DNA of 64,000 nt from Molanna angustata (GCA_963576475.1 OY754972.1:12786811-12850810), one strand, 5' to 3'. Shown: positions 10,563-21,775, counted from the stretch's first letter. Translations and numbers: made by a program. Notes: a model not told the origin generated them from the letters alone.

Positions 10563-11224
10563 ATTTAGCAATAAATTTAACTATTTTACAGCGCCCTTTA
10601 TGTGAGATATTCACGAACATCGCTCTATGTAACTAGCCATTTTTTATCATCATTAGTATATTTAGGAGTTGTAGCTATGTATATCTTTATTTACTTAAAT
10701 AGTTCTACACGTTTATTAGAAGTGCTTAGTGACATGTTCAAACTTGAATGAAAACACATGTCATCCCATATCCTGTGATAATGTACCTACATGTGTAAAT
10801 ATTGTAGTGAATTTATAATATTAATATAATAATATCAATTTCAATTGTTGCGGTAACACGATTCCAATCCTTCGTAAGGTCTAACCGTTATCTTCTTAGC
10901 CACTACACGGAAGTGCCTCCGTAACTATTTGTTTTATCTCCCAAGTGAATGATTATTAATTATCTATCCTAACCCCAATTACCGACAATTTAACTAGTCG
11001 TGGTCAACTCAATTCACATTTTTAAAGGTTATCTCTTCCTTTTTATGATATTTTTTAGTTTTACTCATTAAATTAATATTACTGCTTTATTTTTTTATTT
11101 TAGATTAATGTAAGTACTTCAAAAGAAAGAGTCTCTATAAATATGTATTTGTCAACCATGGCAAAATTACGTCATCTATAAATACAACCCCAAATTATGA
11201 ATTCAGTCTTCTTAATATAATTAT
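10563..11224. other. Gene-free stretch
   Basis: Ordinary AT-rich sequence. I see no coding signal and no clear repeat. Confidence 0.4.
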
Positions 11225-11336
11225 CAGTCTGGATCTGTGAGACGATTAATATAGTTAGTCTCCAGAATGTGGCAACTTGTTATTGGGTGCGTGTTAAATT
11301 AATATTTGACATAGTACCTGTTAGTTGCCTGAAAAG
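11225..11336 (+). mobile_element. SINE family 1, 5'-truncated copy
   Basis: Only the body is present: CAGTCTGGATCTGTGAGACG, CCAGAATGTGGCAACTTG, and the end TACCTGTTAGTTGCCTGA. No tRNA head. Confidence 0.8.
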
Positions 11337-11759
11337 TAATAAAAAAATCTCATATCACGATGTTCGTACACGTCAATTTCCGAAACCGCCCAACGGAATT
11401 CAATGAAATTTTCTAAATTTGTAATGTCGGTTCCGGATTGAAAAATATAATAGTTTTGGACCCGATAGGTGGCGCTGTTGTCGATATAAAAATAGAGAAA
11501 ATAAATGTTATCTACGATTTTTTTTTTAATATTTCTTTTAGATTTCTTATCCAAAAATATACCATTTATATAATCACAAATTTTGACTTCCCTACACCCC
11601 TTACAAGATTTTTTTACGAGAAAAAATGGCCGTTATTCTTCCAATATAAAGCGGTGTGAACCAATCTATTGACATTGTATTATATACCTACGCATCTAGA
11701 GAACAAAAAAATGTAAAATACATAAAATAATGTCCTTATAAAATGCGATCTATATACAT

Positions 11760-12080
11760 CGCGGTCTTCTGTACCACCCGTCCCTTTAAGCCCTCAGTAC
11801 GTCCCTTCCCTTCAGGCCCTTCAGTACCTCCCGTCCCTTCAATTCTTTTAGTACCTCCCGTCCCTTCAGGAACTTCGTATCTCCCGTCCTTTTAGTAGGT
11901 TAAGAAAAATTTTAAATCCAGAAACCATCCTGGAAAACCTGCGAAAAGATAAATGTACTCTAACCAAAATAGTGGAAAACTTATATATTGGTCATAACTC
12001 ACTCGCGTTAAAATTCCTAACCTTGTCGAATATTCGCTCTGATGTTTTGACTGAAAAAATCGGTGGGCAACTACCAACTG
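11760..12080 (-). repeat. CT-rich minisatellite and flank shared with the Helitron at 40.1 kb
   Basis: Units close to CAGTACCTCCCGTCCCTT repeat at about 11775-11900. They are followed by GTAGGTTAAGAAAAATTT and GAAACCATCCT, the reverse complement of 40400-40445. Neither Helitron terminus is found here, so this is a fragment or an independent copy of the internal module. Confidence 0.6.
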
Positions 12081-12486
12081 CGGCAGTGTTCTCAGGTAAA
12101 CCAATATTTGTGTTTGCTTTGCATCGTTCGTCGTCCCCTGATGTACCTCGGGAGGGGAGACATTTCAATGCCTTTCATTTATCATCCTATATAAACTGTT
12201 AGAATTTTCATAAAAAGACGACGCAAGCTGATCAAACAGATCGGAAGGTTCTTAAAATCGGCCGACTAGGCTCGAACTAACTGCGTTGTTTATTGTTGTG
12301 AGGTAATTCGTTTCCATGAACTGGTAGCTTCAACGTAAATTCTTAGATAAGCAGATATTTAGTTGTTCTTATCGGACACCATGAATGAATGTTATTGTCA
12401 AAATAACCTTTGGCATATTCTTTTTTAAAAGTATATGTGTGATTTATTTGTATATTCTTACTTCTTCAATCAGCTGAATGAACTGC
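12081..12486. other. Gene-free stretch
   Basis: No recognised coding sequence or repeat. Confidence 0.35.
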
Positions 12487-12843
12487 AATACATACCATCA
12501 CGCCATGTCCCTTACGGGGTAAGCAGAGAAAACCGAGCGTCATACTCCTCCATTTTTGCACGAATTCCTGGCTTCCTTTACATCGATGCATCCTCTTATA
12601 CATGCTCGTCGATTGTTCAAGCTTCTTCTGTTTCTTTCTTTTCAAAATATCATTCACACGGTCATGCCATACCTTTCTGGGGCGATCCCTGCTATTCACT
12701 CCATCTCTTACATCCATGTTATTTTTTTTGGTCAGTCGTTCATCGTTCATTATTTCAATATGTCCAAACCACATCAATGCATTCACTTTCGTTTCATGAA
12801 CTACAATATGTCCATTAATGACAAGGGACAACGAAGTTTTCAT
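12487..12843 (-). pseudogene. RTE-like LINE C-terminal fragment
   Basis: The antisense frame includes K-V-N-A-L-M-W-F-G-H-I, R-P-R-K-V-W-H-D-R-V-N-D-I-L-K and a terminal cysteine-bearing stretch. It is the same family as 10025-10562 and 23047-24285 and overlaps the part of the protein missing from the first. It is useful as the copy that keeps a Trp codon where the 23 kb copy has a stop. Confidence 0.8.
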
Positions 12844-12983
12844 GTAATTTCTTTCACGTTCAAATACATTTATTAAACGATTATTCTATGAGTAGTATGC
12901 TTTTGTTGTTGACGTCTTCAATGATCCTTCATCATGTGCCGTCTACTCTGCGTTAAGAAGCCAAGGAAATCTTCAACGCTCTG

Positions 12984-13130
12984 CCTCCTGGACGATGTGT
13001 CATTTAGCACAAGAAAATTTAACTCAATTTATGGAAGTGACAGTTATCACGTGACAATCAATTTCCATACATTGAGTTTCTTTTTCTTGTTTATTTTCTT
13101 GAGCTAAAAGACACGTTGTCTAGAGGGGCT
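12984..13130. mobile_element. Foldback MITE family M, copy 1
   Basis: Arms pair from CCTGGACGATGTGTCATTTAG to the right-end CTAAAAGACACGTTGTCTAG through a central block TGACAGTTATCACGTGACA. Same ends and core as copies at 13540 and 15810. It is the most diverged of the three. Confidence 0.75.
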
Positions 13131-13539
13131 GCTCCTCTACTCCCATGGATCATCATTTCCTGGATTGTCTTTAAAACTAGTTATGTACAATGTATATAGA
13201 AAAGATCAATTAAAGTATAAATATTATATCAATTAAAGTATAAAAGCACACTATGTACAATCGTTCCTATTTGCATATTTACTGGCTCACTAGACGCATC
13301 TATTCTGAGGCAGTACTTTTTCAATTTGGTCAGGGTTACATGTATGCAAAAGAATTAACAGAGATAATTAAACATAAACAGAGAAGAAAAGTATTTTTTT
13401 TGTCCATTCCTTCTTCAACTGCTTTTCTTCAATTACCCTTTATTACATAAATTCGTACCTCCTAAATCAGCAGATTGAAGTACTTTATCCATTCGTGACA
13501 ACGAACTATTCAAATTTACAGTTATCATTATTCGCTTCT
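13131..13539. other. Gene-free stretch between two MITEs
   Basis: One short open frame of unremarkable composition. No family recognised. Confidence 0.4.
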
Positions 13540-13703
13540 CAGCCCCCCTAGACAACGTGTCATTTAACTCGAGAAAAGAAACAAGAAAAGATAACTCAAT
13601 GTATGGAAGTGACAGTTGTCACGTGACTGACAACTGTCACTTCCATACTTATCTATTCTTGTTTATTTTCTTGAGCTAAATGACATGTTGTCTATGGGGG
13701 CTG
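13540..13703. mobile_element. Foldback MITE family M, copy 2
   Basis: The best preserved copy. Left arm CCCCCTAGACAACGTGTC and right arm GACATGTTGTCTATGGGGG are inverted, and the centre GACAGTTGTCACGTGAC / GACAACTGTC makes most of the element one hairpin. CAG and CTG flank the ends symmetrically, so the termini may extend to CAGCCCCC. No coding capacity. Confidence 0.85.
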
Positions 13704-13709
13704 ATCTGG

Positions 13710-13785
13710 AAGCAGCTGGGAGAAAATGCCATTCCGCAATTAACTCGCCACCGGATGCAAGGAAGTGTTGACAAATGAATAAAGT
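13710..13785 (+). mobile_element. LINE 3' end fragment
   Basis: GAAAATGCCATTCCGCAAT, AACTCGCCACCGG and GCAAGGAAGTGTT match the pattern at 5487-5572 and 7674-7760. Confidence 0.4.
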
Positions 13786-14342
13786 CAATCAGCTTGTTAA
13801 GTTTGGTGGTGAATTTTGTGGCAATCACAGTTTTTATTTTTAATCAATGTGTCCTGCTGTTGTTTGGTGTAAAATCACAAAAAAAGTATGACCGCTGATT
13901 TGTGAACACAGCATCCCTTAATATTTTCCGAAACTTTTCGGTAAGCAAAAATCTCTTTTTAAGTACCTAAAATATTAATTTTACCCATTCGGATAAATTA
14001 AGGAAAAAATTCTTTTACGCGAGCGACCATTCGGACGCATCGCCCTCTAGACGAGCATCACAGTATATTAATTAGACCTTAATTATAATTTTTCACTCTT
14101 TCCCGACAAGGTTAAAGAGGATAGAAATGACCGCAAAATAAGTAATTTTTAAACGAGTTCGTGTTGTTATGAAAAGTTAATGAGTATCATGGGGTGAATA
14201 GGCACAATACTAGTAGCTATACATTTTTTTGTGTATATTGTTTAAATAATTGTCTCTATATAAAGTTAGGACATATCTGTACGTATAGTTGGAATGAATT
14301 ACACTATGATATACGTGGTGACACCTAGAAATTATATTATTA

Positions 14343-15660
14343 TTCTTCTTCGTTTAGTAGACCTAGTTGGTCTGTTATTCAGAAACTACGCCTCCTTGGA
14401 AGTCCAATTAACCTTCCATCAATAGAGACGAAGTTGGAATATTTATTGTAGGAGAACCGGGAAATCAAGGCACCTACAGGGCTTACGACCTGTCATCGGC
14501 TGGTTTACGTGATCACTTTATGCGCCTGCGCAACGTTCACCAATTATTCCTTTTAATGAGATCCCTATCAATTCAATTTTGAAAGTTCTATATATTGTAA
14601 TACTGAAATTCTTTTCGCTTGAAAATAAGGAATTTTTACTACAGCCATCTATGGGTGAAATTATGAACAACAATCTTATTATTTTTATTTATTTTATTGG
14701 AACGCCATCTATTGAGAGAATTGGTTTTTTGTAAATAATGAAAGCTACAATTCTTATATCTGAGGTGACAATGCATTTTTCGCATAGAAGTCACCCCTGA
14801 ATTGCGCCAGACTTATAAGGTCATTTTTGTCTTATTTACCTACTTGTACCAATTTGTAAGTAATGTGTAAAGTTGACAGGTCGTAAGCCCTGTAGGTGCC
14901 TTGATTTCCCGGTTCTCCTACAATAAATATTCCAACTTCGTCTCTATTGAGATAGTTAAAAATCTGTTAAATAATATCTTTGACTCCCGACAGGGAAAAA
15001 AAAATCCAATGTTTGCGCATATGCAATAATAAAAATATTCGAAAACCTTCCATCACTTGGGTGGTCTTCCGGGTAGACGGCTACCAAAGGGGATTTCATT
15101 TGCTGCTATAAACGCAAGTCTATCACTGTCCATTCTGGCTACGTGGTCCCTCCAATGTCTTCTTCTGGATCTACTCCACCGAACAATGTCCTCTATTCCA
15201 CATGTTTACCTTATTTCAACATTGCAAACATGATCTCGGAGAGTTTTTCCAGTGATTAACCTTAAAACCTTCATTTCCGTTATCCTTAGGAGCCCCTTGG
15301 TTCGTACAGTATCTACAGAATACGTTATGATCGGTCGCACGCATGTCTTATATATTCTGACCTTACTGTCAATACGCATGTGTTTATTTTTCTAGACCAT
15401 ATTTTTTAGACATCCAGATACGACAGATGCTTTATTGACTTGTTCGCGGACTAGAAACTCATTACTTGTTCCACGGGCTTATCATCAACAGTAAGCTTAC
15501 ATCTTGAAGGTTGTTTGGATATAGTAATACTTTTTATTTTACTGACTGATATAGCCATGTTTAGCCTCTTGGAATTTGTTCAACATTCTTTTGCAAGTCG
15601 TTCTCAGCTTCAGCTATTATCGCCGCATCGAATTATATTGTATTCATAAAATGGCGCTAC
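14343..15660 (-). pseudogene. RTE-like LINE copy, interrupted by a 622-bp insertion
   Basis: The antisense of 15056-15660 encodes reverse-transcriptase C-terminal sequence including K-V-R-I-Y-K-T-C-V-R-P-I-I-T-Y, V-E-I-R, C-G-I-E-D-I-V-R-W-S-R-S-R-R-R-H-W-R and A-R-M-D-S-D-R-L-A, with stops. The 3' end and (GAA)n-type tail lie at 14343-14421, matching the tail of the sibling copy at 24597-24905. The two parts are separated by an insertion at 14422-15043, which carries a 12-bp target duplication. Confidence 0.75.
14422..15043. mobile_element. Retroposon-like element with internal inverted repeats (family I)
   Basis: Bounded by perfect 12-bp direct repeats AACCTTCCATCA at 14410-14421 and 15044-15055. 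A left block from ATAGAGACGAAGTTGG through CAGGGCTTACGACCTGTC is inverted at 14875-14950. The part to the right (ACTCCCGACAGGGAAAAA, ATCCAATGTTTGCG) lies outside the inverted repeat. A related copy is at 59541-59960. No ORF. Confidence 0.75.
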
Positions 15661-15809
15661 ATACATTTATATTGTTGTTGTACATACTATGATGGTTGAA
15701 AGACAGAATACGAGTTTCGAAATGTGTGAGAAGTCGAAGACGTTGCATGATGGTGTCGAAAGAGAAAATAATTCTGGAACGAACACTATTCAAGAACCGT
15801 AAAAGTGGT

Positions 15810-15951
15810 CAGCTCCCCTAGAAAAGTGTAATTAACCTCAAGAAAAGATAACTCAATGTATGGAAGTGATAGTTGTCACGTGACAAGTAACTGTCACTTT
15901 CATACATTGAGTTATATTTTCTTGAGCTAAATTACATGTTATCTAGGGGGC
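15810..15951. mobile_element. Foldback MITE family M, copy 3
   Basis: Ends CTCCCCTAGAAAAGTGTAAT and ATTACATGTTATCTAGGGGG are inverted around AGTGATAGTTGTCACGTGAC. Same family as 12984-13130 and 13540-13703. Confidence 0.82.
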
Positions 15952-15960
15952 AGGGACAAT

Positions 15961-16198
15961 ATTTATTTATTTATTTATTTATTTAATATTGCTTCTCGGG
16001 CAACTAACAGGTACTATGTCAAATATTAATTTAGCACGCACCCAATAACAAGTTGCCACATTCTGGAGACTTACGATATTAATCGTCTTACAGATCCAGA
16101 CTGAAAACACAATTAAAAACTGTGTCTCCACCGGGAATCGAACCCGGGACCTTTGGATCAGCAGTCAGATACCAAACCAACTGAGCCATGAAGGCCGA
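15961..16198 (-). mobile_element. SINE family 1, full-length with (AAAT)n tail
   Basis: Reverse strand: an (ATTT)n tract at 15961-15985 is the 3' tail. It is followed by CTTCTCGGGCAACTAACAG, the body, and the tRNA-like head with GGGAATCGAACCCGGGACC (antisense B box) ending at CTGAGCCATGAAGGCCG. The cleanest copy of the family. Confidence 0.9.
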
Positions 16199-16505
16199 CA
16201 ATATTCTCCAGGAAAGCTGAGCTCTAGGAAGTCCTTCCAAAAAAATGGGAGGACAGCTGACAATCCACGTCACAAGAGATGTTTTTTCAAAATTAAAATA
16301 AATGATTGGATGTCCATTTTAAAATTAGCAAATGAAATAGAACACATTATTTTTCCACAATTCCGATTTTTTAACACCGAACGTATTAACGGTGCAATCA
16401 TCAAGATCTAAAAGTTCGCCCGTAATAAATCGAACCTTTGGAAGGATACAGTGTTCTATTTAAGAAGAAGTTTAAAATGTTCGTGCGATTTAGTTATGCG
16501 GGTTA

Positions 16506-16935
16506 TCTTTATAAATAATTCTTCTGTACGTGTGTATGTGACTGAACTATTCCTAAACGGCTGAACCGATTTTGATGAATTTTTTTGTGTGTGTTTGTGT
16601 GAGTCTCTGAATGGTTTCAAACATTAATATAATAAAATGAAAATAAAAACCATGATTTTTTTATAACTACAAATTATAATTGGTGGCGCTAATGTCGAAT
16701 TAGCAATGTTTCCACCTGACGACACTAAGAAATATGTCCAGACCATTATATGCTGAACTGTAATTATATACGAAATGACAGTCAATCTAACCTCAAAGTG
16801 TTTAGCGGCTCATCGAACAAGAAAATGTTAGTTTGATCAGTGAATAATAAAATCCATATGATTCAAATATATGCTACATATATTTTTTTGTTTCACAAAT
16901 AGTTCGGGCAGGACAACGTCTGTCGGGTCTGCTAG
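16506..16935 (+). mobile_element. Non-autonomous Helitron, 430 bp
   Basis: Starts TCTTTATAAATAATTC after an A and ends CTAG before a T, as Helitrons do. A short hairpin with GACA/TGTC arms precedes the end by about 10 nt. Internal wording such as GGCTGAACCGATTTTGATGA is characteristic of lepidopteran Helitron-type repeats. No Rep/helicase ORF is present, so mobilisation would be in trans. Confidence 0.85.
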
Positions 16936-17796
16936 TATACTTCTTTTTTTATTTTATTTCTTAAAATAGTTTTATATATTTCATATTTTTTGTATAAGTA
17001 CCTATATATATTTTTAGTTTCTGTTATTATTTTTTTTCTGTTTTGATATAAGTTAATTGGGTATGTGAAAGAGAGAATGCTCTGCCAAAAAAGTGCTATG
17101 CAGTTTGGCGGGAAAATATGATTATAATCCTTTTTTATTAAAAAAAAGTTAAAAGTAAAGTTATATTGTATAAATATACCTAACTATATATTATTATTAT
17201 ATACCTACTTGATAGTTTAAGCAATATGTAGATATGTATATAGTTTAATATAATTAATTAATTTATACAGCTAGATTCTGATGAGTCGGTTAATATTACG
17301 TTCGAAGGCCGATTTTATTTACTTTTGTGATAACGTAATTGCGTTTCATAATTGTATTTTTATATACGTAATAAAACTATTTTATAACATTTGAAAAATA
17401 AATAAAATTTGGAGGCCACCGCCTATCCTTGAAACGCATTATAATAATTTGTTTTTTATTATTATCTTTTGATTACTTTTTTGGCACATCTTATCATTTT
17501 TTGTTTGTAATTAGTCCCTATGTAATCTTTGAGAGTTGACAAGATGTCAAGTTCTCTTTAAATAATGATTACGAGGCCAATTTAACTACTTAGATTTTAG
17601 TCAAAAGATTAATCATATTTTACAATGCTTTGCTCAAATAAGTGGGAACATTGGTACATTACTATATATACCTTAATGAATGAAGGAAGGATATAACAAA
17701 ATTCAATTTAAATTAGAATTAAACAACCTTCTGTCCATGGGAATTTTCTCTTATTTATATTTTTTTCTAAATTTAAATTTTCAAATTTGTTTTTAC
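16936..17796. other. Gene-free AT-rich stretch
   Basis: No coding signal. A sequence reading CTGATGAGTCGG..CGAAGG near 17279-17317 superficially recalls a hammerhead core but does not fold as one (see rejected items). Confidence 0.45.
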
Positions 17797-17885
17797 AGAA
17801 TGATTATGTCCTTGTAGTAACAAGTACATATTTCATCCTCATACATTCCCTAAAATAAGCATAAATGCTTGTGCTGTTTGTACTT
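17797..17885 (-). mobile_element. SINE family 2 tail fragment
   Basis: Reverse complement of the SINE-2 body, including GCATTTATGCTTATTTTAGG and AATGTATGAGGATGAAATA. No tRNA head retained. Confidence 0.7.
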
Positions 17886-17934
17886 GTTTTATTTCGTCAA
17901 TTGACATCTAAATTCAATTTAAAAAAATTATATA

Positions 17935-18390
17935 ACATAAGTAAAATAGCTTCTGTAAGGGAAAATCGAGTGATCAACTTCATTTTAATATTGTTGTGTA
18001 TTTTTAAACTTGTCTATAGAGACCTATCTTTTCTCAAGGGGTAGGCATCGACAACCGAACACCTCATTCTTCTATCTTGACACATACATCGCCTCATCAA
18101 CATTGATTCACTATGTCATACGTGTTCATCTTGCTAGTAATGGAATTTTACTTAAAATTTCTCAACAGGTATCATGTAAAAAGTGCATACTATGAGTTTC
18201 GTGGCAATGTTTTTGTGTGTATGGTGTATTGTGAAAAATTTGTCCTCTGGGAATCTTATATTTGTTTAAAAATCTAATAGAAATGTATTTCCTAAAAATG
18301 CATTTAGAGATTATCAACCTTTCAAGAAGAAAAAATGAACAGTTACCACGATGTGGAGAGTTTAGTGTTGGCTACGACCTACTCTTTTTT
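17935..18390 (+). repeat. Dispersed repeat family X, copy 2 (right half)
   Basis: From AAAATAGCTTCTGTAAGGG to GTTGGCTACGACCTACTC. Includes the RTE-3'-like segment (CAAGGGGTAGGCATCGACAACC) and the TTTTTGTGTGTATGGTGTATT block shared with the other X copies. Confidence 0.85.
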
Positions 18391-19150
18391 GTTTTAAGAT
18401 GAATAATTAAATCATTGGAAACGATTGTGTGCGGCTATTAACATTGTAATATAGAGTGTTTACAGTAGACATACATAGGCCGGAGATAGATTTTCATACA
18501 ATGTGACAGAAATAGCGCGTCAGAGAGGAATGTGTCGATATTCAAAGCTTCTATCGTTCTCTGCATAATTCTATACTCACCGTTCGCGTTTCAGCGATAC
18601 GCGATCATAAATCGTAATCCGGCTCGTTCAAAATAAACCTTATGGGTTCTTCGCATTGAGATCAATTTCGCTCGAATCGCAGACCGTCGGCATTTTACTC
18701 TCTGCCGGTTTCGAACCAATTCAGCCTTGGATTGAAGACTATAATTCCGATGTTAATGTTTATTTTGTCTCGTCTGTATTATATAGACAACCGCCGTAAC
18801 ATATTTCCAATATTGACTAACTTAGATAAAGACAACAAAACTCAAGGATTTTTCACGAATAATTTGTTTTTTTAATACGTTATTACTTATTTTTAAATAT
18901 TTGCGCGAAAACGTCATTGAAAATTGATGGATCTTCTCCTTGATGTGACGTGTCAGTTCTGCAGACTTTTGCAAAACCCTCTCTATCTCGGGGGTAATGA
19001 AGCAGCTCTGATACCAGTACAGACTCAAATGTTGTGGAGTCTTTCCTCAATTAATACACATGTGAATACTTCTCGCCCTTGAGAATTTAGCCCAGGGCAA
19101 AATAATAGAGTCGAAGAGGTGTTGATAAGATGCAAATATCCGGCTCCTCA
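18391..19150. other. Stretch without recognised genes or repeats
   Basis: Less AT-rich than its surroundings, with a 68-codon antisense open frame at 18822-19028 whose product I do not recognise. It could be single-copy DNA; no splice or start context supports an exon. Confidence 0.4.
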
Positions 19151-19157
19151 ACATACA

Positions 19158-19858
19158 TAAACTAAATAGAAATAAGAACCTTTGAGGAGCTGTTCCGAGT
19201 GCATATTTACCTTTCCGAGTTGATTAGGAGGCAAGTACTGCCTCGAATTAGGCACTAGTTTGTTGCGCTAATGCACTTAAAACTCGTGTTGAATTCAAAG
19301 CAATTGATTATTGAATATGGAATATATATAGCCATGAAGTTCGCGCGCTACTAAATATAAATAAGAACCTTTGAGGAGCTGTTCAGAGTGCATATTTACC
19401 TTTCCATGTTGATTAGGAGGCAAGTACTGCCTCGAATTAGGCACTAGTTTGTTGCGCTAATGCACTTAACCGACGAAATCAAAACCCTAGTGATTACCCA
19501 TATCATGGATATAATTATCATATGGAGTTCTATGACATCAAAAGATATTATAGAACTCCATATATTAATTATATCCATGATATGGGTAATCACTAGGGTT
19601 TTGATTTCGCCGAACGGACCAGACTTGCTACCCCCTGATTACTACCATATAATCTGTGAACAAAATACAAACAAATGTGACAGTGACAGACGAAATGCGA
19701 CCGAAATGAAAGAGCGCGCGAACTTCATGGCTATATATGTTCCATATTCAATAATCAATTGCTTTGAATTCAACACGAGTTTTAAGTGCATTAGCGTAAC
19801 AAACTAGTGCCTAATTCGAGGCAGTACTTGCCTCCTAATCAACACGGAAAGGTAAATC
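19158..19858. mobile_element. Large inverted-repeat element with duplicated left arm
   Basis: A block of about 110 bp (AAGAACCTTTGAGGAGCTGTT ... GCGCTAATGCACTTAA, shortened here) occurs twice in direct orientation, at 19160-19272 and 19361-19469. The sequence 19718-19856 is the reverse complement of 19195-19345, so the outer parts form a foldback of about 140 bp per arm. The region between arms contains a separate hairpin MITE. No coding capacity is seen; the open frame across the hairpin is an artefact. Confidence 0.7.
19474..19609. mobile_element. 136-bp hairpin MITE with CCGA target duplication
   Basis: Termini CGAAATCAAAACCC and GGGTTTTGATTTCG are perfect inverted repeats, and pairing continues almost to the centre, leaving a loop of about 16 nt. 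The 4-bp direct repeat CCGA flanks it at 19470-19473 and 19610-19613. It lies inside the inverted-repeat element above. Confidence 0.85.
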
Positions 19859-20629
19859 CGCGTTGCGAGCTGCCTAGGCCAGATGCTCATACTTTTGTGA
19901 TAGTCGTCGATAGTCGAGATCCGACATGACACTCAAAGAAGAAGGATATTATTTTCCCTTTACAAGCTAGCATAACGTTCATTTTCGTGTCTTTTCATAG
20001 ACTCAAAATTCGACCTTCGAAAAGGAAGGAACACGTGTATCCCCTATCTGATGTAAAAAAATGCCCACTCTTGCATAATCACTGCTCACTTAGTTATAGC
20101 TTATCTATTTTCGACTCCAACTTCCACATTATCTGGGGGTTAAGGGAAATTGTGTCAACCGCATTATTTTAAATTAAAGGATGTGGTTTATTTTAATTTA
20201 CTTTGTTTTTATTTTATCAATCAGTTCCTTCCGCGTTTTGTTTTCATCAACATTGTTGCCGATGTGATGTGTAGACACTGTACATCAATCTTGCATATTA
20301 TAATCGAAGAATAATAATATGTAAACCACATTCTGCTTACAACATTTGCGGTCATCTGAAGATCTCGCTTTCGTATCTTTGATTGTTAGCTAGCCGTAGT
20401 ACGTAACTTATTAAAACATCTTTGTAGGCTAAAATATATAAATAGTAAAAACGTTAACAGTCTTTGAATTCGGTAAGCTAAAAGTATGGCGCATACCTCA
20501 TTTAATTCTTACCGTACTTTAGCTGCACGCAAGATGTTGTGGGACGTACCTATTGTTGTAGTTAAAATCCATCTTTTGTAATAAAAATATGTAAAAATTA
20601 CACCAAAACTGTGATGGATCGACCAGATG
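19859..20629. other. Gene-free stretch
   Basis: Contains GTCGATAGTCGAGATCCGAC near 19905, recalling the subterminal motif of the TIR element at 3788-4750, but no complete element is delimited. Confidence 0.35.
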
Positions 20630-21171
20630 TGTCGAGGGAGATCGCGATCCACTTCCACGCCGGCGACGCTATAGAGCCCATTGGCCCTGTTCACCACCGG
20701 ACGCAGTCGTAACATCGGACAAACACAAAATATCCACCATCTATCGGGTTCAACCACTGCCCCCGAGAATCCAACCTCACACGTCAGGGCCTCCGATTGG
20801 TCTCAAAATCGGCCGCTATGTACACTCCGTTTCAAGTCGGAGGGGCTTGTACCCCGACCCCTCGGTCCTCGTGTTGGCGTCCGAAGGTTCCGCGGGCTAA
20901 CACCGGGGGCATCCGACGCAATCATCACCTGTCAGATTTGACGTCTAGTTGTCAACACAGGATGTCTGACCCGACGTCTGCGCCGGCGGTGTGCCCGAAC
21001 CACACAACAACATTCGCCACAGTTTGACGAGTAACTGCCGAGCGAGACTGAAGGCGTTCGTCCTGGTCTTCTCTAAGTACAGAATTGACGAGGGCGCAAC
21101 AGCGTCGGCCGCCCACCCCCGCCTTTACTGCCTAGGCCCTAAGAGCCTCAACCTAGGCCCGAACCAGATGT
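20630..21171. other. GC-rich island of unknown identity
   Basis: Roughly 540 bp rich in G and C within AT-rich DNA, with open frames on both strands (for example 20681-20941 plus and 20509-20757 minus). No domain is recognised. The overlap of open frames on both strands fits composition better than coding. It may be the 3' part of an unrecognised mobile element. Confidence 0.35.
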
Positions 21172-21181
21172 GTCATTGAAT

Positions 21182-21660
21182 CTTCTTCTTCTTCTTCCTG
21201 GCCTCTTCCCAACTTATCGTCGATGAAGACTGTTGGGGTCAGCTCTCCTCGTCCTCAGGCTGTACACTCTTCGGTTCTGGACCGCCTCCGATGTCAATTC
21301 TTGTTTCATCAATTGTGAACTCCTTTGCGCCATCCATGTATTTTTTGGTCTTCCCCTATTCGTTGATCGGGGGATATCTACGGCCATAGCCTGGTTCACA
21401 ATGTGATCCTCGGGTCTTCTTAATATGTGACCATACCATCTCAATTGTCTTTCTTCTAATTTATTGTTAATGCCTGTCACTCCTAAGCTTCCGCGAATGT
21501 GTGAACTTTTTATTTTGTATTTTAGAGACACCCCCGCTGACCATCTTAGCATACGCATCTCGGTGGTTTCCATTTGCCTATGGAAGTTATTGTACATCGT
21601 CCAACATTCGGAGCCATACAGTAGCGCAGGTCTGACAATTGTCTGATATATTTTTCCTTT
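21182..21660 (-). pseudogene. RTE-like LINE, 5'-truncated, with target duplication
   Basis: The antisense frame from about 21650 encodes Y-G-S-E-C-W-T-M, then E-M-R-M-L-R-W-S-A-G-V, Q-L-R-W-Y-G-H-I-L-R-R-P-E-D-H and R-G-R-P-K-N-T-W, the standard RTE C-terminal order. It ends in a (GAA)n tail at 21182-21196. The flanking 10-bp direct repeat GTCATTGAAT is at 21172-21181 and 21661-21670. It retains only the last fifth or so of ORF2. Confidence 0.85.
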
Positions 21661-21775
21661 GTCATTGAATGCTGCATATTTATTCGATAGTTAATCTATT
21701 TATATGGATTTGTCGATAGTTATTTTTATTTTGAATAAACATAAGATGTGTCATTGAATACTGCATATTTATTTA

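Noticed and set aside
17270..17320. Hammerhead ribozyme (CTGATGAGTCGG ... CGAAGG)
   Set aside because: The strand after CTGATGA cannot form stem II with the bases before GAA; the only pairing (TCGG/CCGA) places GAA inside the loop.
18822..19028. 68-codon antisense frame as a host exon
   Set aside because: No recognised domain, no splice context, and length within chance for this composition.
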